Shown: positions 56,441-64,000 of the stretch, in pieces
Numbering within the stretch: position 1 is the first letter of the stretch
How the letters are laid out: each line of letters starts with the position of its first letter
Assembly (NCBI GenBank): GCA_950097015.1
Contig: CATNEN010000028.1
Span: forward strand, 806,001-870,000
Length of the DNA: 64,000 nt
Source: Macrostomum hystrix
Taxonomy: Eukaryota > Platyhelminthes > Macrostomidae
Reading direction: 5' to 3'
Translations under genes and position numbers: made by a program
Notes under the pieces: model-generated
The model's input: only the letters and a program-made list of their open reading frames with translations
The model's database searches: none
What the model was told of the DNA's origin: nothing

Positions 56441-58310
56441 CTGGAGTCTTTGGAGCAGCGAGCATCGGGAAGTGCTCTCCCTCAGCTCCTCCACAGTAAT
56501 CAAGCCTCCGTTCGTGACCAGCTCAGTCTGGTGAACCGACTCAGGTTCAGAATCGAGAATTTCAAAGCTTAGACTTGATAGAGCGTCAGCATCTTGCATC
56601 TTCTCACATATTCAATCTCATAGTCTCACAGAGCCCATCGAGTTAGTCTTGCAGAGACAGTCTTTGGAAGATTCTTGCTGGGATTCAGAATGTACTTTAA
56701 AGGCTCATGATCGGTCTGCAAGATGAATTTCTTCCCTAGCAACATTTTCCGGGCTCGTTCAACAGCCCAAACAATAGCCAGCGCCTCTCTCTCGATGTTT
56801 GAGTAGTTGGTCTCCGCCTGTGTGAGCGCCCTGGACATGTACATGACGTGGTGTCCAGACTGGACCAGCACCGCGCCAAGGGACCTCTCACTCGCATCAA
56901 CTCGAAGACAGACCGGCGCGGACACATCGAACGGCTTGATGCACGGGTTCGAGGCCAGACACCTCTTCACCTCCAGAAACGCAGCGTCAGCCACAGCGTT
57001 CCACTCGAAAACCCGGTCACCGCGGCGAAGCTCCTGGAGCGGTCGGCATTTCTCAGAAAAGTTTGGGACCAGCCGTCCATAGAACTGAGCCAGACCAAGA
57101 AATCTCTCCAGATCTTTCTTGGTCTTCGGCACCTCGACATCCATCATCCGCTTCACCATGCCTGGGTCAGGTTTTATTCCTTCATCCTCAATAATGTGGC
57201 CAAGAAACTTCAGGCTGTTGGCTCCCATCACACACTTCACCTCATTGATCTTGACATTCGCGGCCTTCAACTTGTTGAGCACCTGCTCCCTGATTTTCTG
57301 CAGCTCTGTGCGACTCACGGCACCGATCAACACATCCTGATAGACGATGGGTGGTCTCCCAGGAGTTTCTCCCTCTCACGTTGAAAAACGGATGGCGACA
57401 CTTTTATGCCATGCGGCAGCCGGTTAAATCGGTAGCAGCCAAATGGAGTGTTAATTGTTGCCACTGCCTTCGAATCCTCACTCAGGGGAACCTGGTAGTA
57501 CGCACCCGATAGGTCCAGCCGACAGAACAGCTTTTTGTTTGCCTTTTTCAAAAAAGCTGTCTCGATCGAGGGAGTGAGTTAGGTCTGGTCTCGATCGAGG
57601 GAGTGAGTTAGGTCTGGTCTCGATCGAGGGAGTGAGGTAGGTCTGGTCTCGATCGAGGGAGTGAGGTAGGTCTGGTCTCGATCGAGGGAGTGAGGTAGGT
57701 CTGGTCTCGATCGAGGGAGTGAGGTAGGTCTGGTCTCGATCGAGGGAGTGAGGTAGGTCTGGTCTCGATCGAGGGAGTGAGGTAGGTCTGGTCTCGATCG
57801 AGGGAGTGAGGTAGGTCTGGTCTCGATCGAGGGAGTGAGGTAGGTCTGGTCTCGATCGAGGGAGTGAGGTAGGTCTGGTCTCGATCGAGGGAGTGAGGTA
57901 GGTCTGGTCCTGAACCAGCCGATTAACAGCTGAATAATCCCCAAAAATTCTCACAGTTGCTGGTGGCTGTCTCTGCAGAACTGGCATGGTGCACCGGTGC
58001 GAGGCCCAGCAGGTCCCGGCCGAGCAGCCCAAACTCCTGTTGGCAGTCGATGACAGGCAGCTCAGCAGCCGTGAACTGGCCATTGTGGCCGCTGGTCTCC
58101 ACCAGGCACTCCAAAACGCCAAGCTGTCATAACGTGCCCATCGTACGCCAGCATGCGCGACTTCGCCGACTTCAGCGGGGGCCTTCCGAGCTCATTCCAG
58201 ATCCATCGTGAGATTGGCGAGCAGGAGGCTCCGCTGTCCTTCTCCATCTGCACTTCTTTGTGGTTGATTCTCACGGTGCAGAACAACCACGATAACACGA
58301 AAGCACAGCG
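56440..58310 (-). mobile_element. Decayed Ty3/gypsy-type retrotransposon fragment (protease, RT, RNase H)
   Basis: Read on the minus strand, the pieces come in pol order. First is a retropepsin-like part (DSGAS, then LLGRDLLG). Next is a reverse transcriptase part (CRLDLSGAYYQVPL, INTPFGCYRFNRLP), the post-RT region (FLGHIIEDEGI, LERFLGLAQFYGRLVPNFS) and the RNase H part (LRVDASERSLGAVLVQ, NYSNIEREALAIVWAVE, TDHEPLKYIL). It ends in a linker containing DADALS. Breaks: much of the sequence between protease and RT is missing; there are at least two frameshifts; the catalytic loop has lost one Asp codon (it reads YQDV); a TGA follows TRWAL; a 29-bp array interrupts the RT; gag, integrase and LTRs are absent. 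This is a dead copy. Confidence 0.9.
57557..57910 (+). repeat. Minisatellite, 29-bp unit, inside the retrotransposon RT
   Basis: Twelve copies of tcgatcgagggagtgaggtaggtctggtc occur; the first two carry gagtta instead of gaggta. Each unit corresponds to codons of the RT itself (TYLTPSIET in one frame), so the array seems to have grown from coding sequence of the element. Confidence 0.93.
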
Positions 58311-58402
58311 CAACAAAGGCCAAGCTGCAAACCCACCCAATCCACTCCAATCGCGTACACATGAATTGCGTATCCTACATGTGCATTCCGACCCATCAAA
58401 TC

Positions 58403-59084
58403 TCGGCCTCAAACTCGCCCACCCACGACATCATTTACATAGTTTTTTACTATACGCTCGTAATCTTCGATTTAGGTGCAAAAGGGAATGTATTTTTTTT
58501 CAATGATTAGAGTGAAAAAAAGCTGAATAGAATCTTGCAAAAACCTGGCCCAATTAATATACAATGGACTATACTAAAGAAAAAGACACTCCTAGCGGAA
58601 CAGACTGGCATTCTGTTGCTGCTACATTGCAGCCTCCGGCACGCCCCATCAAGTTTGAGCAAGCCGAAGTCGGTCGGACAGCCCCCGGAACAGCTCTAGC
58701 CCCGCCCCGCCTCAGGCGCTGCAGTGTTTCAACAGACGCATTTATCTCTGAGCTGACAAGCAACTCAGCCCTCTCTCTCCACTTTATTATATTGGCGAGC
58801 GGCTTTCATTACTAGGCAGTCAGTTCACTCTATAGTTTCTTATCATTTCTGAAAGACTGTTTTTAGCTTTTTAAATATTGAATCAGTTGACGGATGAGAC
58901 CTGTCAAGTCAGAGTCGTTCTTCGATGCTTCCTCTGTGACTCGGCTCGTCAATCATTTTTGGTGGTTCATTTTCGAGCACGAAATGAGTTGATCACTCGT
59001 CGCCCTTCAAATACATCTGATGGGAACTGAGTGACGGAGAGTGTCATTTCGAACGTTTTCGTATGGCTAGTACATGAGATAGTC
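58403..59084. other. Spacer, nothing recognised
   Basis: Unique sequence. An 83-codon plus-strand frame at 58564-58815 has no recognisable domain and is not called. Confidence 0.45.
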
Positions 59085-60045
59085 CATGAGGTGGAGAGTC
59101 CATCAGATAGAGAGTCCATGAGGTAGAGAGTCCATGAGGTAGAGAGTCCATGAGGTAGAGTCTATCAGGTAGAGAGTCCATGAGGTAGAGTCTATCAGAT
59201 ACCGAGTCCATGAGGTAGAGAGTCCATCAGATACCGAGTCCATGAAGTAGAGAGTCCATCAGGTAGAGTCTATCAGGTAGAGAGTCCATGAGGTAGAGAG
59301 TCCATGAGGTAGAGTCCATCAGATAGAGAATCCATGAGGTAGAGAGTCCATGAGGTAGATTCTATTAGGTAGAGAGTCTATCAGGTAGAGTCTATCAGGT
59401 AGAGAGTCCATGAGGTAGAGAGTCCATGAGGTAGAGTCTCCATGAGGTAGAGTCCATCAGATAGAGAATCCATGAGGTAGAGAGTCCATGAGGTAGAGTC
59501 CATCAGATAGAGAATCCATGAGGTAGAGAGTCCATGAGGTAGATTCTATTAGGTAGAGAGTCTATCAGGTAGAGTCTATCAGGTAGAGAGTCCATGAGGT
59601 GGAGAGTCCATGAGGTGGAGAGTCCATGAGGTGGAGAGTCCATGAGGTGGAGAGTCCATGAGGTGGAGAGTCCATGAGGTGGAGAGTCCATGAGGTGGAG
59701 AGTCCATGAGGTGGAGAGTCCATGAGGTGGAGAGTCCATGAGGTGGAGAGTCCATGAGGTGGAGAGTCCATGAGGTGGAGAGTCCATGAGGTGGAGAGTC
59801 CATGAGGTGGAGAGTCCATGAGGTGGAGAGTCCATGAGGTGGAGAGTCCATGAGGTGGAGAGTCCATGAGGTGGAGAGTCCATGAGGTGGAGAGTCCATG
59901 AGGTGGAGAGTCCATGAGGTGGAGAGTCCATGAGGTGGAGAGTCCATGAGGTGGAGAGTCCATGAGGTGGAGAGTCCATGAGGTGGAGAGTCCATGAGGT
60001 GGAGAGTCCATGAGGTGGAGAGTCCATGAGGTGGAGAGTCCATTC
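59085..60045 (+). repeat. Minisatellite, 16-bp unit (gagtccatgaggtgga), heterogeneous left half
   Basis: The right part (59585-60043) is about 29 nearly perfect units. The left part mixes gagtccatgaggtaga with gtctatcaggtagag and ataccgagtccat variants in a loose longer period. Because 16 is not divisible by three, the same peptide series appears in all three minus-strand frames. Confidence 0.95.
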
Positions 60046-60060
60046 AACTTATGATTTGAA

Positions 60061-60442
60061 TCCCAGAATTACCTTCTCGCGCACACAGATACCGTACACC
60101 GGTACACACTCACGCAGGTGTGTACATCTGCCCTGACTTTCTCATTGTCTCATTTGAGGCAATTCTGCCTATTTCGCTGACTCCTGAGCACACTCGCACA
60201 CGTATACTGTACGCAGGCACACGCTTACACAGGTGTGTACATCTGCCCCTGACTTTCTCATCGTCAGGCAGTGTACACTCTTACTGTGCCTTGGAGGTTG
60301 GTGTAAATTGCACGAAAAGCCCCAAGCCTTCTCTACGCGGCTGCGTCCTAAATGAATGTAGCCTCGTCGCGGAATCGAGCTCAGGGACCTTGGCGCGAGA
60401 GGCAAACACGTTAGACCGCTCTGCCACTCACCCCCCCTACTT
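60061..60442 (-). mobile_element. Rearranged tRNA-derived SINE copy
   Basis: Head and body match the family. The block gtgtgtacatctgccc..gactttctcat occurs twice (about 60117 and 60236), so the element carries an internal partial duplication or two nested fragments. Its 3' end directly follows the 16-bp array that ends at 60043. Confidence 0.8.
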
Positions 60443-62224
60443 TAGTTTAAGCTCTGCCTGACTTCGTCATATTCCAACCCATTCCAATAATAACCGACTA
60501 GTCCGGTTTGGACCGGTTTGGCGGTGGCGCCAGACAAGGTGAACCTTCCAACCAATCAGAAGTCAGCTGTGCCCTTGCACTATAAAATAGTAGTCTTTGA
60601 CAATCTATAGACATCTAACGCTTGAATTTCGACCATTCAAAGAAAAAAAATCTGTGACTCGGAAACAACCTACTTGTACTGTTGTGAATCATTTGTGTGG
60701 CTTCAAAGTGATCTAAAACTGTGCTTAGATGAAAATACCCCAGAGCGATTCTGCTCACCCTAATTAAAACGAATCGCTTAAACACAAGCTCATCGCATAG
60801 CAGCAGAAATGAGCCACCCCTCAGTATCAGGCCTTGGCTGCGAGTCTATATAGTGTCCACATTCTAGAACTGATTCTATACTAGATCCAGCGAAACACTA
60901 TATCCCACTCAGTGATTATCGATTTGTCAGTGACACACTCAGTGATACTGACAGCAATAACCCGTACAGCTGATAAGTATCAGATTGCACCTGGTACAAG
61001 CTCTCTCGCAATGAATTTTGATTAGTACATTTGTTTTTTTCGCCTGACACAAAATAGCAATCGCACTTGAAATTTGAGGCGCCTAAAAACTAGACTTAAA
61101 ATTTCACTCCTAAGGTAGGAAGTATTTGCACAGCGAGAAATAGGAATTTGTATTAAATTAATGAAATAAAATCTACAAGCCATGTACAGTTTGACGTTTG
61201 AACAAACAGCGCATCATCTTGTAAATTTCTGCATATTGGCATTCTCAGCAGGCAACACCATTTCTGAAGAGGCTGCTGGGCGCAGGGTGAGAAGTGCTAA
61301 GCTGGCTCCTTCATCAGTATGTCGCCAATCTAACACTATTTTTGTGTTTCCGGGCGTCACACTTTTCCCCGCGTCTGAACACTCCTGTTGCATCTCAGAC
61401 TGCGTAATCCCAGTAGTTGCTGTGCTATGCTAGATCGTAAAAGTACACGTGCACTCTTAACTGGACAAGGATTTGGCGCATCAGGCTGACTCTAGTACGA
61501 GTATTCAAAACCAACTGTACATTTGGCTTATTGTGAAGCAAAATATGATGCGACAAGCCGAATTAAATTATTTATCTTTTTCTCGAGAGCAGGAAATTTT
61601 AATCAGGCGGTTTGGAATTAAATAAAAAACTGTGAATTCTTACCTAGAACTCTAATTAAATAGAACGTACTCAAATCAGTAGTCAACGAATATCCAGGGA
61701 CGCAGCAGCTAATTAAGGGCTGACAATTCGATTTAGGAAAAACCAAAAAAGCAAAGCAGTAAAAGGAAAGTTTGACATTAAGAAGAATTTTGATTTCAGA
61801 GTTCTGTGAACCTGGAGTTCTATGAATCTGGAGTTCTATGAATCGGGATTTCTGTGAATTGGGATTTTTTTAAAACTGTGATAAAATACTTTAGCAAAGA
61901 TGAAAACTGAAGCAGTATTTGACTGCATAGTAAAAGGTTGATTAGGCTGAGAAGATTGTGCGACAAAAATTTTTGTTCGTCAGAAAAGTGCGCCTACTTA
62001 AAAGTTAGTTACTTACAGTCGGTTGCACCGGATCAAAGTGGGCCACTTCCAGCCTCCTGATTCGAGTGCTACGCCCCAAAACGATGTCGCACTATTGTGC
62101 TCAACGCCTGCTCAAATAGATGGTCCTCAACTCGAGTCACGCAGAGTCACGCAAGTATATAAGCTACGCGGTGTCTGTAAGGGAAGCAATTAGGTAGCGC
62201 TGCTTCTCAAGAACACGTTTGTGA
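60443..62224. other. Long unique stretch with a TATA-like site but no supported gene
   Basis: A TATA-like sequence (cactataaaatag) lies near 60579-60591 after a short duplicated ccggtttgga block. Four imperfect 18-bp units (gagttctatgaatctg) occur at 61798-61868. An 83-codon frame at 61182-61433 shows no domain. Confidence 0.35.
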
Positions 62225-63045
62225 AGCAAGTTTAAGTAGGATAATGTGAGTAGGATAATGTGTGTAGAATAATGTGTGTAGAATAATGTGAGTAGGATAA
62301 TGTGTGTAGGATAATGTGTGTAGAATAATGTGAGTAGGATAATGTGAGTAGGATAATGTGAGTAGGATAATGTGAGTAGGATAATGTGAGTAGGATAATG
62401 TGAGTAGGATAATATGAGTAGGATAATGTGAGTAGGATAATGTGAGTAGGATAATGTGTGTAGAATAATGTGTGTAGAATAATGTGAGTAGGATAATGTG
62501 AGTAGGATAATGTGAGTAGGATAATGTGTGTAGAATAATGTGAGTAGGATAATGTGAGTAGTATAATGTGAGTAGGATAATGTGAGTAGGATAATGTGTG
62601 TAGGATAATGTGAGTAGAATAATGTGAGTAGGATAATGTGAGTAGGATAATGTGAGTAGGATAATGTGAGTAGGATAATGTGAGTAGGATAATGTGAGTA
62701 GGATAATGTGTGTAGGATAATGTGAGTAGAATAATGTGAGTAGGATAATGTGAGTAGGATAATGTGAGTAGGATAATGTGTGTAGAATAATGTAAGTAGG
62801 ATAATGTGAGTAGAATAATGTGTGTAGAATAATGTGTGTAGAATAATGTGTGTAGAATAATGTGTGTAGAATAATGTGTGTAGAATAATGTGTGTAGGAT
62901 AATGTGAGTAGGATAATGTGTGTAGAATAATGTGTGTAGAGTAATGTGAGTAGGATAATGTGTGTAGAATAATGTGTGTAGAATAATGTGAGTAGGATAA
63001 TGTGAGTAGGATAATGTGAGTAGGATAATGTGTGTAAGATACTTT
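62225..63045 (+). repeat. Minisatellite, 14-bp unit (aatgtgagtaggat)
   Basis: About 58 units alternate between gtgagtaggat and gtgtgtagaat forms. Runs of the same form suggest local unit conversion. An open minus-strand frame (HYSTHIIL type repeats) is a by-product. Confidence 0.95.
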
Positions 63046-63354
63046 AAATAGAGTTGTCAGTAGTTTCAACTGCTCATACGACCGTAGCTCAAAATGCACT
63101 GACCCACTCCGATCATCAGTGTGTTTTTTCGGTATCAGAAATCCAGTGCGCACTCTCGCACCAATAAATAATTGATGGTTAGAGCTAATCTGCATCGAAT
63201 TGACACTTTCTGATCCCAACATTTTTTACGATAGCGGATTTTCGCGATTATAGCACGGCATGGTTCCGTACGGCTCTGAATTGAAAAGGCTTATTGAAAT
63301 TGAATGAAAAAGTGGAATCGAGTTTTCATTAAAACTCAATTTTCTCAATTTTCT
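63046..63354. other. Spacer, nothing recognised
   Basis: Unique AT-rich sequence between two arrays. Confidence 0.45.
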
Positions 63355-64000
63355 CAGTTTCACATGTTCTCGATCCTAAGGAGAGAGTTTGAGTCATTCT
63401 CAATCCTAAGGCGCGAGAGTTCTCAATCCTAAGAGAGAGTTTGAGCCGTTCTCAATCCTAAGAGAGAGTTTGAGCCGTTCTCAATCCTAAGAGAGAGTTT
63501 GAGCCGTTCTCAATCCTAAGAAAATAGTTTGAGTCATTCTCAATCCTAAGAAGAGAGTTTGAGTCATTCTCAATCCTAAGAGAGAGTTTGAGTCATTCTC
63601 AATCCTAAGAGAGAGTTTGAGCCGTTCTCAATCCTAAGAGAGAGTTTGAGTCATTCTCAATCCTAAGAGAGAGTTTGAGTCATTCTCAATCCTAAGAGAG
63701 AGTTTGAGTCATTCTCAATCCTAAGAGAGAGTTTGAGTCATTCTCAATCCTAAGAAGAGAGTTTGAGCCGTTCTCAATCCTAAGAAGAGAGTTTGAGCCG
63801 TTCTCAATCCTAAGAAGAGAGTTTGAGTCATTCTCAATCCTAAGAGAGAGTTTGAGTCATTCTCAATCCTAAGAAGAGAGTTTGAGCCGTTCTCAATCCT
63901 AAGAAGAGAGTTTGAGCTGTTCTCAATCCTAAGAGGGAGTTTGAGTCATTCTCAATCCTAAGGCGCGAGAGTTCTCAATCCTAAGAGAGAGTTTGAGCCG
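63355..64000 (+). repeat. Minisatellite, 28-30-bp unit (cattctcaatcctaagagagagtttgagt), open at window end
   Basis: About 22 units vary in the aagagaga / aagaagaga length and in cat versus ccg. A rare aaggcgcgagag variant recurs at 63409 and 63960. The array continues past 64000. Confidence 0.95.

Noticed and set aside
59503-60047. Three overlapping frames of the same MDSPPHGLSTSWTLHL peptide
   Set aside because: A 16-bp period gives the same peptide in all frames; this has no coding meaning.
62164-63222. Minus-strand open frame with HYSTHIIL repeats
   Set aside because: By-product of the 14-bp array; the non-repeat ends have no recognisable domain.

Overview
The window is nuclear DNA from an intron-rich, repeat-rich animal. 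Three protein-coding genes can be read, all on the minus strand. They are a giant modular transmembrane receptor-like protein (6702-30816), a Na+/K+-ATPase beta subunit (32331-33422) and a phosphagen (guanidino) kinase (47352-51389). The standard genetic code, GT-AG introns of roughly 50 bp to 1 kb and the extracellular-module repertoire (C-type lectin, LDLa, CUB, Sushi, EGF, HYR, Ly6/uPAR, laminin-G) mark a bilaterian invertebrate. A small lophotrochozoan such as a free-living flatworm would fit, but the sequence alone does not settle this.

Layout: 1-5745 holds four minisatellite fields. 6702-30816 is the giant gene; I could join 42 exons by hand with every junction in frame, giving 5,922 residues from signal peptide to stop. 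31471-31802 is a full tRNA-derived SINE on the plus strand. 32331-33422 is the intronless ATPase beta gene. 34228-46360 is one 30-bp satellite of about 400 units with a tandem 4.5-kb higher-order duplication. 47352-51389 is the five-exon kinase; two of its introns and its last exon carry minisatellites. 52615-53790 is another array. 56440-58310 is a decayed Ty3/gypsy fragment with a 29-bp array inside its reverse transcriptase. 59085-60045, 62225-63040 and 63355-64000 are further arrays. Tandem arrays make up about a third of the window.

The giant protein reads, from its N terminus: signal peptide, C-type lectin, LDLa, three CUB, four or more Sushi, two EGF-CA, Sushi-like region, rhamnose-binding (SUEL-type) lectin. 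Next comes a long tract with four Ly6/uPAR-like domains and a recurring unrecognised beta-rich module. Then follow a furin-like site, two HYR, GCC2/GCC3-type Cys-rich repeats, 14 EGFs in one exon, laminin-G-like, HYR, a second furin-like site, more GCC2/GCC3, one transmembrane helix and a tail of about 95 residues. It looks like a cell-surface adhesion or recognition protein with SVEP1/fibropellin-like parts; its function is unknown.

No functional link between the three genes is visible. What joins the region is repeat biology: a tRNA-derived SINE family in at least four copies plus fragments, and arrays that repeatedly start next to or inside other elements (SINE head, retrotransposon codons, kinase introns and kinase C-terminal codons).
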